A DNA stretch of 64,000 nt from Metaphire vulgaris (GCA_018105865.1 CM030869.1:11279482-11343481), one strand, 5' to 3'. Counted from the first letter of the stretch, positions 43,721 to 55,540 are shown. The notes: a model not told the origin generated them from the letters alone. Numbers and translations are program-made.

Positions 43721-44480
43721 GTATGCTTCAAGTGCTGAAAGAAGTCAGCCATTTGACTGCGACATCATTAGCTGAGTGTAATGTCTGAAGACCGCCATCC
43801 TCGAGTCTTGTTATAGGACAAGAGTCAACTACAGTATATGATTCATTGTTTGCACTTCGCCGCAGATACACAGATCCGAGTCGTCCAGTCCCCACTTCCG
43901 GCGACAGTATTTGCAGTGACCCTGGGCGCTGCCCGGAAGCGGTTCAACAGACACCAAAGATGACGTGGCAGTGGAAGTGTCGAATCCTGGTTGTCGGATA
44001 CCGGGATCTTCTACCAGATGGTAGTTGATCACCTGCATGGGCCGACTTCCAGTCAAGTCTCCACTGACCATCGACGTCTGTGGGTTCCTTGTTCAACCGC
44101 AGGGGGTGACGTGATTTGAGTCGCTGTTGAGGCGGATTGGTTAAGTCCTCACGAAGTGGCCAGTTTTCATTTTTTGCCACCTTCTGCAGAAACTTGTCTA
44201 CGGCGGATGTGCGACGCAGATTGGGGTGGGGGTGGGGTGGGGGGGAGATGTTAGAGATGACCGGCATCCACGACAGTTCAGTTGGACGTAGAGTGCCAGA
44301 GATGATTCTCATGGCAGAGTGCAGCTGAGTGTCGACGACTTTGGTGTAGGGGGGGGAGGGGGAGCTGTACCAGACAGAGCAGCAGTACTCATCAGTTGAG
44401 TAGCAGAGTGAAAGACTCGATAAAATCTGGCCATAAATCGAGGACCAAAAGAGATAGCGAGGAAGGAGCTAATTGCAAAT
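43720..44480 (-). pseudogene. LINE C-terminal fragment (second clade), broken
   Basis: The minus strand from about 44480 encodes YTKVVDTQLHSAMRIISGTL, then ELSWMPVISNI, LRR, LREDL and DGQWRLDWKSA. In a second frame it encodes VEDPGIRQPGFD, GHCKYCRRKWGLDDSDLC, ICGEVQTMNHI, SCPITRLEDGGLQ and ANDVAVKWLTSF with a stop. These are typical of the region after the reverse transcriptase in non-LTR retrotransposons with a C-terminal Cys/His motif. At least two frameshifts and a stop break it. It has no sequence similarity to the 18.5-kb LINE, so it is a different family. Confidence 0.8.
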
Positions 44481-44899
44481 TCCTTCAAGGCTTTGCGTGG
44501 CCTTGAATTTTTGCGAATTTCAAGCGAGTTGTGAACAGTTTCGTCGCCAGGAATTTTTGGTTGGGTGGGTGGGGCAAAAGAGGGCTGGCGTGTCAGATTC
44601 CTTACCCACCTCCCCACCCCCTCCATAAATAACTTTCTCACCGGATCTGCGTAAATCTGGTAGGTGGCCTGGGGCAGGTTGGGGGGAGTTGCCCCATTTG
44701 CCCCCTCCCGGTGGCGCCGCTAATGATGAGCGGGCTACCATTTCGGGACAAAAATATTGGCTTTTTGCCAGAGAAAATTAGGTCAACTGCCTCTCTTATT
44801 CCTCTTGCTCCTTACTTACTAACTCCCTTCCCTCAAGAAAATGTATTATTTTTCTTAATTCGTAATTTATTTTCAAGCTAATTTAATTTAGCAAATTGA

Positions 44900-44930
<31 letters not shown>

Positions 44931-45875
44931 TAGCAAATGTTTTTGTCTGTTATACGCCAATGTTGACCGCATGAACCGCCTCCTGGGTCCGACTGTTTGG
45001 CATAAAACTGTTTTGTGTTTGGTGGGTGGGTGGGTGACGAGTAAAGTTCTCACCAGTTAACTTGTTAGCACGCTGTAAAATGCCATCGACTTTTCGGAAC
45101 CCCCTAACTTTGCCACCCCAGGGTCAGTGGACCCAACTCCAGCCCCTACAATATTCCCCAGCTACTCCTCTTGTACTCTTTCTATGGCAATTCATGTTTC
45201 ATCCAATTTTTTCTCATAATTTTGGATTTTTCTAACGGAATAAACGCTACATTTGTTGCCTTTCATTTGTAAATTCTCTCTATTCCAGTCATATCGATTC
45301 GCGCATTATCTCTGCTAATAAGCTGTCAATTAATTCTCCTCTGCCTAGATTCTTATCTCGTTTTGTGTTATGTCACGTGTCGCACCCATTACCGACTATT
45401 TTGTCCTTGCCTATCGATAATCATCGCCGTTGTCTGTGTGCTTGTCCGTGTGGATATCACTCTCTCTTGTTGTGGCTTTCTAGAGCACAGCGGCGGTCGA
45501 AAGGCCGCGAAGGCGCGTGTAGGAATTGGTCTCGTTTTGCAATGCTCGTATTTTTCCGACCAACCTCCGAGGCGTGAGCCTATTTCCAGCGAAGCACGCC
45601 TCGGGCACCCACTTTTCTGGCCACCCTCTTGCACAGATCGGCTACGAAGATGTCGCCGGCGACAAATTGCACGCACCCCGCATCTCCACTGTGCTGTGGA
45701 AAAGAAGCGAAGAGGCAGACAGACACAGACAGACAGACAGCCAGGCAGACGGAGAGACAGACCGACACTTATCACGTTGCCGGTCTCATTCATATCCGAT
45801 TGACGGAGTCAGGTGAGAAACGGCTGCCGAAATTTGTGGATGAATGAGGAACACGAATTCCAGATTTACTTAGTG

Positions 45876-45878
<3 letters not shown>

Positions 45879-45934
<56 letters not shown>
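45879..45934. repeat. (GA)n microsatellite
   Basis: About 28 GA units. Confidence 0.98.
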
Positions 45935-45938
<4 letters not shown>

Positions 45939-46142
45939 ACGTAAACCTATTTAGAAGATGGATAAATCTTCACGACCGTTATTATCATCATCATCATCAG
46001 CAGCAGCAGCAGCACCGTCACGGTACTGGGTACTGATGGTGTGCAGAGAGATTGAGTTTTTAGAGTGTCTTCGTTATAACGGGCCTGTAGTAGGGCCCAC
46101 CTGGCCCACCCTGTTGCACCCCATGGCTGCTGCTACTGCTAC

Positions 46143-46190
46143 AACAACAACTACTACTACTACTACTATTACTACTACTACTACTACTAT

Positions 46191-46230
<40 letters not shown>
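46143..46230. repeat. (ACT)n microsatellite
   Basis: About 28 ACT units with two ATT interruptions. Confidence 0.97.
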
Positions 46231-46232
<2 letters not shown>

Positions 46233-46436
46233 CTCTTCTTTCTCTGCTTCTCTTCTTCTTCCTCTTCGCGAGTTATCAAGAGACATTCAAAATGGCGGCA
46301 AAAAACTGCTGAGTCAGCGATCTACGCAGTCGCCTTAAAAGAAACAAATGCAGTTTTTTTAATGTACGACTGCAGAACATTTGGCTTCGTCAGTCAATAG
46401 GAATGGCACGCATTGCCGAAAGCAAATTAAGCGCTT

Positions 46437-46517
46437 TCTCTCTCTAAGCGCTCTCTCTCTCTCTCTGTCTCTCTCTATGTCTCTCTTTCTCTGTCTCTGT
46501 CTCTGTCTCTGTCTCTG

Positions 46518-46574
<57 letters not shown>
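46437..46574. repeat. (CTCTGT)n-(CT)n microsatellite
   Basis: A hexanucleotide CTCTGT block (46491-46540) sits between CT runs. Confidence 0.95.
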
Positions 46575-46577
<3 letters not shown>

Positions 46578-46784
46578 CTGTAAGTGCTTCTTATTGCCGT
46601 GTTTAGCAAGTGCGCTTTATTTATCTTACCTAAATACCCTTGCATTATACGCCTCCCAATTTTGCGCACAGTTCTTTTCGACCTCTCTTTCGCCTCCACT
46701 AGCCTCGTTCTCGAAAATTCTCTACAGCACATTTCCGTCTGTGCGTCTCTGTTTGTCTCTGTGCGTGTTTGTCTGTGTGGTTTG

Positions 46785-46833
<49 letters not shown>

Positions 46834-46835
46834 CC
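46785..46835. repeat. (AT)n microsatellite
   Basis: About 24 AT units with one G interruption. Confidence 0.95.
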
Positions 46836-48140
46836 TTTAAAAATAATCTTCCATAGGTGTATTGTATACAACTTTTCACGTCGATTGATATCAATACTCG
46901 CATTGATAGATATATGCATAGATCAGGCGAGCGCTGACGTCATACGCTGTGGGAATTCGAACGGAAACCGCCATTTTTGTTCGTTACATGCGCCTCGGGG
47001 TCGGGGGGGGGGTGATGGTATGGGTGAGGGACTGAGGGTGCGGGACAACCAGTTTCTTTTCAGTGGGAAATGAAGATCTTGTGAATGTTTTCCTCACCTG
47101 AGATTTACCTGTACGCGCCAGCATAGGTAATTGAGTGCATCTGTCTTTCACCTTAGCAGTACTAGCAATTGCAGGAGTCATTGAATATATATGTCGCAAT
47201 TTCCCTGTTATCCAGCCTAAGTATTCGATTACAATTACAGTAATTGCTGCTCCCGTGAATTCAATGTAAAGTAACCGCAAGATTCTATGACGCTCGTCTT
47301 TCAGCACAAGATACGATGACGTCAATACAATTCGCCCATTTTAAAGGTTACCCGTATTCGTCACTGTATGACGTCATCGTGGCTGTAAAGTGACGTCACG
47401 TTTGTTTCGAACCGTTTGCAATATTATGATGCAGATTGCAGATCTGATGGGGGAAAGATTTGGCGAAATCAAAGACTTGGACCTGCAGAAAGCCGCGCTT
47501 AGTTCTGCAAATATTGCGAGCGAAAGGACATTAAGAACCCGCTGTCGTCCGTCAAAGCAACCAGCACAGATCACAGATCGGAATTATCTAGTTATTCGTA
47601 AATCATTTTACTGTAGATGTATTGTCACACGTGGCGTAACAAACAACACGAAAAAAGTTGCATTAAAATATCTGCTCTGATTCGACAGACAGACAGACAA
47701 ACAAACAAACACACACAGTGACAGACAGACAGACGAATGTGGGTCCCAGCTGTGCTAATGTACACTGTAGATGTTGTACCTAAAGGTGTCTGCGATTAAT
47801 CAGAAGATTACGGGGATGCTGACCATTGGCGCGCACATCTATCGTTGCCTAGTTTCAGCCAATGATACCGTTTCGTTGTCATTGGCAACCGCCGTTGGCA
47901 TCTCCTTCAGACTGTCAGTCCGGTTCTATATTTGTCCAGATTCAGAAACACAGAGTATGCATGGCTCCAGACCAGTTGTAGTCGCTCTAGTTGTGGCCGC
48001 CGTTGATGTCATCATCGTTGTCGTTGTCGGTTTGTGTTGTTTGTTTTGGTTCGGTTGGTTTCTTAATAAGACGCAATTTGATGAAAGATGAAAGATTTGA
48101 TCGTTAAAATTCCGAAAGAAAAGAAACGCAGAGACGAAAC

Positions 48141-48141
<1 letters not shown>

Positions 48142-48186
<45 letters not shown>

Positions 48187-48260
48187 GAGAGACAGAGTCA
48201 GAGAGAGACAGAGAGAGAGATAGATAGAGGGAGAGAGAGAGACAGAAGGAGGTTGACCGA
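48142..48260. repeat. (GA)n/(GACAGA)n microsatellite
   Basis: Pure GA at the left, then degenerate GACAGAGAGA units. Confidence 0.9.
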
Positions 48261-48549
48261 GAAAGAGAGAAAGGGACAGACAGAGAAAGAATGATAGAAT
48301 ATCGAGTGTTTAACCGGCTGGTTATAGAACTCACTCGCCCACTCCAGTGTAACCTTGTGGAACCTTTTATAGCGCCTTTATAAGAAAATTAATTTTAAAA
48401 ACCACACTTTGAATGTAATAGCATTTCGGAATTCAAATACCAGAGTTTTAAAGAAACAATAAAATCGACTTAAATATTGTTTCCATGGCTTTATTACCGT
48501 CATGTATACTCCTCTGTTTTGCTTCAAATTAATTACTTATTCTGTTAAT

Positions 48550-48878
48550 TACAGTGTGGTACTTCGTAATAACGTACTTAGCGGGTCTGTAAAATTTATT
48601 ACGCTATATCCGATACCTAATTTATTACGTTTATATTAAATTTATTACGCTATATCCGATACCTAATTTATTACGTTTATATTAAATTTATTACACTATA
48701 TCCGATACCTAATTTATTACGTTTATATTTAATTTATTACGATATATGCGATACCTAATTTATTACGTTATATCCAATACCACCAATATGGTAGCGCATA
48801 ACACGGGACCGTTGATTGCGGTACGTCATAACCGGATATAAGCTATAACCGAGTCCGTTATAACGAAGTTCTACTGTA
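48550..48878. mobile_element. Tigger/pogo-like MITE with internal 46-bp tandem repeats, upstream of HCN
   Basis: TACAGTGTGGTACTTCGTAA at the left and AACGAAGTTCTACTGTA at the right, TA at both edges. Between 48593 and 48780 a 46-bp unit (TTATTACGCTATATCCGATA...) is repeated nearly four times, expanding the element beyond its relatives (160-189 bp). The right end is 55 bp before the HCN start codon. Confidence 0.8.
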
Positions 48879-48932
48879 GTCTATTATGTTTGTCTTGTTA
48901 ATTGTAGAATCATTGCTTTAGTGAGGCATAAA

Positions 48933-50065
48933 ATGGATGACGGAGTGACAGCGATAGACAGTTGTACAACCCCACTCATCACCTCTCTCTCGGCCTCCGC
49001 CCAGCACCAGGCACCGTTGGCCAAGTGCATCCGCCAGCCCTTGCGCGATGTCCGGGTGGCGGTCCTGGGCAGGGCCCCGCTCGAGAGGGCCTCGTCCCTG
49101 CCGGACAACACCCGCTCCGTCGTCTCGGTGATCATGGGGTCGTGCCGGCGGTCGGACAGTCGGCGGTCAATGACTCGGTACAGCGCCGACCATGGCCGCC
49201 ACGGCGGGCCCGCCCGGGAGTCCCTCTTCCGACCGCCGCCGCCTCGAAGGAGCGTCGACTCGACCGGAAGCGTCCGGGGCTCGGGGTCCAGCATCAACAT
49301 CAGCCGCAAGTCGTACGAACGCCTGACCGGGATCGAACCCGGGGCAGCGGCGGGCGCCTCGCTGCCGGACCAGACGACGAAGATGACGATGATACCGACC
49401 GTTCGCATATCCGACACCGACTTGGGGGCGGGGGACTCGATGGACAACGGGGGTTTCCGGATGATGACGTCGATTTCCAGGGGCAAGATACCTCAGATCG
49501 ACGTCGCAATCACCCCTCCGGACGAAGACCCCTCGATCTACCCCTACCACCAGCACCACAAGACGGCGGGCGTCGTGAAAGTCCCCCACCGTCCGTCGAG
49601 GACTGGGCCTCCCCTCCTAGGTCGCCGCCAGAACAAACAGTTCTACTACCACTCCGGCGGGGGAGTCGATCTCCCCCCGCAGGACATGTTCATCTCGAAC
49701 CCGAACGTTCACTGTCCGGTGCTGACGATAACACGTGACCTGGACGAAGCGTCGCTGGTCAGCGACTACATCACCTCCACCCCGTACCCCCTCCTGCACA
49801 ACAAGGACTCGTCCGTCTTTCACAACCTCGGCGATGACGTCAGCCTGTATGGGACGCCGAAGGAAGAACTGTCGCCGTTCCGGGAGACGGACGCTGCCCG
49901 CCTCTCCCCGAGCCACTACCTGAAGGACCAGATCATCTCGTTCTTTCAACCGTCGGACAACAAGTTGGCCATGAAACTCTTTGGGAACAAGAACGCGCTG
50001 ATGAAGGAGAAGCTGAGGCAGAAGGCGGCCGGAAACTGGGTCATTCACCCGTGCAGCAACTTCCG
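48933..50065 (+). CDS. HCN: HCN channel, first coding exon (partial gene)
   Basis: N-terminal cytoplasmic part of a hyperpolarisation-activated cyclic-nucleotide-gated cation channel, the pacemaker channel of excitable cells. ATG at 48933 (MDDGVTAIDSC) opens 377 codons plus two bases of the next; the donor is CG/GTGAGT at 50066. Residues about 325-378 form the conserved HCN domain before S1: HYLKDQIISFFQPSDNKLAM, KLFGNKNALMKEKLRQKAAG, NWVIHPCSNFR. Vertebrate HCNs have FMQRQFTSMLQP...WIIHPYSDFR at the same place and continue FYWD into S1. Residues 1-320 are Ser/Pro/Gly-rich and disordered, with several RRxS-type sites (RRSDSRRSMTRYS, RRSVDS, RKSY) that suit basophilic kinases. The transmembrane part, pore and cNBD are not found downstream in this window. 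A frame from an upstream GTG at 48921 is not needed. Confidence 0.92.
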
Positions 50066-50262
50066 GTGAGTTAGAAGAACTTTCGAAGCTCAAATTCAGC
50101 GGCTCTCTTGTCTCTTGCAACCGCTCGATGTCATCCTTCCATTTTAGATCTCTATGTTTGTGTTACCCCGCCCCTCTCTCTGTCTCTCTCTCTCTCTGTC
50201 TCTCTCTGCCTCTGTCTGTCTCTGTCTCTCTGTCTGTCTCTTTCTCTCAGAATCGTTCGAAG

Positions 50263-50451
50263 TACAGTTGAACTGCATTGTAACGTACTTATCTGACCTG
50301 TTAAATGCAGTACGTAATATCCCAGGTACGACATTATACCCAAAAACCATCCAATACCAAGCGCATCACACAGGACCGTACATTGCGGTACTTTATATTA
50401 TAACTGAGTATACGTTAGTAACTGAGTCCGTTATAATGAGTTTCTACTGTA
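50263..50451. mobile_element. Tigger/pogo-like MITE, copy 3
   Basis: TACAGTTGAACTGCATTGTA at the left and TTATAATGAGTTTCTACTGTA as the right inverse, TA edges. The interior (ACAGGACCGTACATTGCGGT) is shared with 48550-48878. Confidence 0.8.
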
Positions 50452-50660
50452 TTCAGAGATCGATTAGTAAAAGAGATTAGGTGAGAACAGAAGATCAAAG
50501 AAATTCGTCCATCAGTCGGCGAATGAGTGATGAGTGAATGAACGAATGAAGACTAACCTTGCATATGTACTACGTGGATATATCTGAATCGCTATGTTGA
50601 TGCCTTAAGGAGATATGCACTGAAACAAGCGAAGCGGTCATTGTGCATTCGAGTCAAAGG

Positions 50661-50835
50661 CAGAGGCGTAGCTAGGCATGAACAGGATTTAAGGTGGGGG
50701 GGGGGGCTGAAGCCCAAGATTCACTCCCCTTTCTTCCTTTTGAGCCCGCAACGCCATTTGAGCTTGAATTCAGTTGGGGGGGCTACAGTTTTGGGAGGCT
50801 TGAGACCCCCAAGCCCATTCCTAACTACGTCCCTG
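50661..50835. mobile_element. hAT-like MITE, CAGAGGCGTAGCTAGG ends
   Basis: CAGAGGCGTAGCTAGG at the left and CCTAACTACGTCCCTG at the right (inverse with mismatches). The flanks GTCAAAGG are a perfect 8-bp duplication. Noncoding, with a G-run near 50697-50707. Confidence 0.85.
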
Positions 50836-50964
50836 GTCAAAGGTCAAACCCTAGAGGTGCAAATCTCTTGGGATCGATTTTCGCTTAATGATGCCGTGTT
50901 CCTTGGGGAATGTACTAATTGACGTGCGTTTCCCAGGATAGTTGCGCCTGCCTTCGGGCCCTTG

Positions 50965-50965
50965 A

Positions 50966-51049
<84 letters not shown>
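50965..51049. repeat. (CAT)n microsatellite
   Basis: About 28 uninterrupted CAT units. Confidence 0.98.
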
Positions 51050-51130
51050 ATGCGAAATGCAGGATTGCTGGCGATAGCGATCCTTTTGTGCGATAATAAG
51101 TAAGAAAACCGAATAATTCGCCTGTAATTG

Positions 51131-51210
51131 TTAGCCCCTTAACCGTGTATTTAACTGTAACTCAATGTAAAATGGATGGATATATGCGGCATCCCCAGTT
51201 AAGGGGTTAA
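51131..51210. mobile_element. piggyBac-like MITE (TTAA), copy 3, inverted
   Basis: TTAGCCCCTTAACCGTG at the left and CCCCAGTTAAGGGGTTAA at the right, in reverse orientation to 8372-8451 and 11682-11761. The left boundary has decayed from TTAA to TTAG. Confidence 0.8.
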
Positions 51211-51579
51211 AGAAAGAGCTTTTTAAAATATTGAATCGCGTGACCGGAATAAATATCATGAGATTGAGACAGATAATCCTATCACCTTACCAGGATAGTT
51301 ACCGTCACAGTTACAGTTATTGGTATTTTGTATTAGTGCTGTATAAATAGGTGGATTATAAATACAAGCACTGTTGCCTGGAGGCGATCTTGATCCAGAT
51401 TCTTAAATTATCGCTCGACCTATTGCTTTTGAGCGGAAGTGATATTCAGTGACGACATAGGATCAGCTATGTAACCATGGCAACAGAACCACAACCTGCT
51501 TAGTTGCTAGTGGCGCCGCAGAATTCGCGGATATAAGCAAATTTCACCACTTTATTATTGACATATTTCATTTTGAAAC

Positions 51580-51659
51580 TACAGGGTGGCGCAAAAAACT
51601 CAGACTAGTTACATTAGGTCTGGTATTTAATATAGTCCGGTTGTTTGCGCCACCCTGTA
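51580..51659. mobile_element. mariner-like MITE (TACAGGGTGGCGC), copy 3
   Basis: 80 bp, with TACAGGGTGGCGCAAAAAAC at the left and the inverse GTTTGCGCCACCCTGTA at the right. Confidence 0.87.
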
Positions 51660-53830
51660 CAATTGTCTTTAATTTTAAAATTAGAGCGAAGTAATTTTGT
51701 AAAATAACTTAAGTTGTAGAGTAAGAGTTCTTCTGAATCAGAGGAGGCTTCCAAATGTGCACAATGTGTAGTGTTTAGTACTTGATGTGCCTTTTCAATC
51801 AGCACCTTCTTAAACTGGTCGTAAAAAGCTGGAAACTTAGAGCTTTCTTTGTTTTAACATCGATGTTTTAGCAACGCATTAAATTTAGAACCGTAAAGCG
51901 ATTAATTTTTTTAAAAATCGCATTAATTGCGCGATTAATTTTGCAATCGCGGTTAAAATTGACTTCTTGAAATTGCGTTTGGAGCTTCGGGTGGGGGGCG
52001 GGCGGAGTCATCCCATCCAAGTAAGCTGCCTTCTTACTTACTTACTTGGTAGCAACGGTAGAGGAAGGAAAGGGGAAAGGTTCCTTTTCATCCGGTGATT
52101 TATCTGGATCTATGCGTCAAGGTCTAATTATTCATCGGAATTTATAAGACATCTGAGAGATGAGAGGATGCTTAAATATAAACATATCGGCAGACGAAGA
52201 CTGTTCATCTGCTGGTTTTTGGACAGTTAATCTAGACATTTCCATAGCCCCAATTTAGAATGTGCCATTCATAAGTTATGCGCGTCGTACATCTTGTATA
52301 TGTATATCTTGCATAGCGTATACATGTATTGGAACTTCATTAGGCGACGCGCTATCTCGTCTAGCATAGGACCATTTGCTCAGAGTCGCTAGACGGTAAT
52401 TGGTCGAAAAACGTCATTACGAATGACGTCACGACCCCGCTGACCTCTTGATCCCAAGTCGTTCGTCACTTAGCCAAAAACGAGACAGGGGGTTACACAA
52501 TTTTCGGATTTGCGGGGGAGGGGCGGAGGGAGGTGCTGTGACTGTGTGTAAAATGGAATCGATCGTAAACAAGGCTGATTATATAATCGAACCATCGCTC
52601 ATTATTTCAATCAATCAGTCAGTCAATCAATAAATCGATCTATCGATCAATAGCGTAAATGATGACGTCATCATACGATACGATCTTGTAAAAATGACGT
52701 GTACAGGTTGATTGATGACAGGGGCTAACATTGAATATTGAACTGTCGTCTCCTTATACATTGGGAACGGACCATATTAGATTATTAAATCCATACCATT
52801 GTAAGCTTAGCTAGTATTTATACAGCGCCTTTGTGCAGGTTAATGAGTTTTCCTCGCTGCTATTATTGCGTGAATTTTGTCGTAGATGGCGCCAGTGGTG
52901 ATAATTCTGTTGCCATGGTGACCGCGCTGACAGCGGAAGCCGCAGTCAAAGTTCGATCTATAAATAGAGAGCCGTGTCGTCGTCACGTGTCATGCTAAGT
53001 CATTATTATTAGGCCTATTTGCCGATGAGATATGTTTAGACTGATAAGGAGGCTAACATGGGGCAACTCAGATCTGAAACCTCTTAGCATGTAGCTTAAG
53101 ATGGCAACGGTCTACCTTAGTACCCAGTGCTGCCTCTGCCGCTTTGTAAAAGTCTATATTTTGTGACATTTGCGGCGACATTTCTTCATTCTTTGGGTTT
53201 TTTTTATGAAAGTCTGCGGCAATACTAGGTTTTGAAACCTTTCAAATTTTAAATTCGTGATCGTCTATTTGAGAAAATCGTCTTCATACTTTCCTATAAA
53301 TTCTAAAATCTGTTTAGGTGCATGTTGGAGAACAGTAACTGTGAGAACTTCATGCGAACTTATAGTACTGGATTCGAAAGCTGGCCTTGCCTTCCCCCCC
53401 CACCCCTACCCCACCCCAACCCCAAACCCCGCACCACACTCACCCCAGAATTCTTTAGTTCTCGACGCTGCAGGGATTTTCAAACGCTCTGGCGCGCTTC
53501 TTAAAAAGATTATTTTCGGCGACATCCGGGAACACGAAACTCGCGAAATTGAACAGAATCGGACGCTCTCTGACGATTGGCGCCTGGCGCGCAGACGGAC
53601 ATAGACACACACACAGACAGGCAGACGGACGCAAGGACACTTAGGGCGACAACGACGGGTACAGCAGACGTCCGCTCCATCATCGTCTTAAGGAGAGAAG
53701 CGCCAGGTTTTACAAGATCTCGTGACGGAAAGCCAATATCGCAAGATTTCACGTCGAACGCTATCTCGATAGATGCTAAGGTGTGGCCCCGGGCCATGGA
53801 CGGTCAAATCTCACATTTTCAGCGAATCTA

Positions 53831-53831
<1 letters not shown>

Positions 53832-53882
<51 letters not shown>
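53832..53882. repeat. (AT)n microsatellite
   Basis: About 25 AT units. Confidence 0.97.
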
Positions 53883-53884
<2 letters not shown>

Positions 53885-54040
53885 GCCCATCTTATATCTG
53901 TGTGAGGCACCGGGCACCTGGCGGCCTGCGGGGCCCTTGAGAAGATCAGATGTTGACAAGCAAAGAAAGGTCATCTCCAAACGTTTTTCAATGTTGACAA
54001 GCAAAAAAACCCAAAAAGTCATCGCGTTTGTGCGCGGGGC

Positions 54041-54240
54041 CAGTGTGTAATCTAGTCCGTTTCCGGGGGTGGGGAATTGCCCTCCCCCCCCGAAAATTTC
54101 AAATTCGCCCCGGAAATTTTGGCATACTACATGGACTAACAGCAGCTCCCTAGCAGAATCCTCCCGGCTTTGTCAATTTCCCCCGGATTTTTCAGTTACC
54201 CCTCCCCCCCGGAGTCCAGGAGTCTATAGATTAAACACTG
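54041..54240. mobile_element. hAT-like MITE, CAGTGTTTAATCTAG family, copy 2
   Basis: CAGTGTGTAATCTAGTCCG at the left and TCTATAGATTAAACACTG at the right, with an 8-bp duplication CGCGGGGC on both sides. The flanking sequence (GCGGGGCCC / GCGCGGGGCCC) suggests it inserted into an older repeat rich in GGGCCC. Confidence 0.87.
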
Positions 54241-54306
54241 CGCGGGGCCCCTAAGATGCGCGAGGCCCCGGCACTGTTCCTGATTTTTAGCACGTAAAGA
54301 CGGACC

Positions 54307-54307
<1 letters not shown>

Positions 54308-54352
<45 letters not shown>
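54308..54352. repeat. (AT)n microsatellite
   Basis: About 22 AT units immediately left of the first foldback module of the array. Confidence 0.95.
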
Positions 54353-54355
<3 letters not shown>

Positions 54356-54584
54356 GGCTCTTTTTGAGCAGAACGAGGCGGAACGGCGTTCCGGAAAATG
54401 GGAAGACTGGTATTTTAAAAATAGTTGTGACGAATAAAAAGGCCATCGCCCGGAAAATTGAATTTTTTTTAAACTACTAAACTTCTGTGACGACTAAAAC
54501 AAGTCATCACCGAAATTTAGAAATTTAGGGGCGCAAAATGGAAATCTTACCCCGTTCCGAAAAATATTTCACAAAAAGCCCTTA
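54353..54584. mobile_element. Foldback module (AGGGCTTTTTG ends), copy 1
   Basis: AGGGCTCTTTTTGAGCAGAA and GAACGAGGCGGAACGGCG at the left. The right end GTTCCGAAAAATATTTCACA then AAAAAGCCCTT inverts to AAGGGCTTTTTG and GGAACGAGG. Copies 2 and 3 are at about 55853-56086 and 58216-58440. No open frame. Confidence 0.8.
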
Positions 54585-54585
54585 C

Positions 54586-54665
<80 letters not shown>

Positions 54666-55506
54666 GATTTTAAGTGGTTTAAGAGGCTAGGTAAGCCTGT
54701 ATGAAAACCACTGTTAATGCCCTCCACGTTCAAATGCTCACCGCGTCCAAGTAATAAAAAAATAATAATGTGATTTTAAGTGGTTTATAGGAGGCTAAGT
54801 AAGCCCGTATGAAGACCACCGCGTTCAAATGCTCACCGCGTCCAAATGCTCTGCGCGTCGAAATTCCCTCTGCGTCTAAATGCCAATTTCAAACAATGGT
54901 ATCAATTTTATAATATTTTTGTGGTCTATAAAACCTGTAATAGAAGAAACCAGCTCTATTAAGCGCCATCTTATCTCTCGATTGATTTTTTAGACATTTG
55001 ACAGAGAATAGATTTCTGAAAGACTTTGTATAGTGTCGTTTCAAATGGCTCATTATTTTTGTGGCATTTCGAAAGCTCTAGCAAAAAATTGAGACAGAAT
55101 ATACTGACAATTCTAGTACGGTCTGACACAGCAAATATGGGCACACAAGAATATGTGGTTTTAATTCGTTTCATCACTTTTATGAATTTTTGCATATCTA
55201 TAGCCTAGTGTAGCACTAGTCCTTGCATTGTCCAATTTCAAACAGGCCATGTTGGCCCACCCAATATTTGGCTTGTAGCGCCCTCCATGATGTTAAGTGG
55301 TTTAGGAGGCTAAGTAAACCTGCATGAAAACCACTGTTAATGCATATCGCGTTCAAATGGTCACCGCGTCCAAATGCTCTGCGCGTCGAAATTCCCTCCG
55401 CGTCTAAATGCCTTCCACGTTCAATTGTTCACTCCGTCCAAGTAGTAGTAGTAGTAGTAGTAGTAATAGTAGTAGTAGTAATAGTAATAATAATAATAAT
55501 AATAAC

Positions 55507-55540
<34 letters not shown>

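Larger units (their letters stand above)
44481..48549. other. Intergenic, microsatellite-rich
   Basis: No gene is recognised. There are long microsatellites at 45879-45934, 46143-46230, 46437-46574, 46785-46835 and 48142-48260, and TGACGTCA palindromes near 46937, 47315, 47368 and 47389. A GC-rich patch at 45480-45800 has open frames that resemble no known protein. Confidence 0.5.

Noticed and set aside
47390..47680. 96-codon ORF on the plus strand
   Set aside because: No recognised motif, no splice context, and length within chance for this composition.
48921..48932. GTG at 48921 as the start of HCN
   Set aside because: An ATG four codons later is the ordinary eukaryotic start.
48962..49738. 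258-codon ORF in another frame of the HCN exon, and the minus-strand frames there
   Set aside because: High GC suppresses stop codons in all frames; only the frame ending in NWVIHPCSNFR matches a family.
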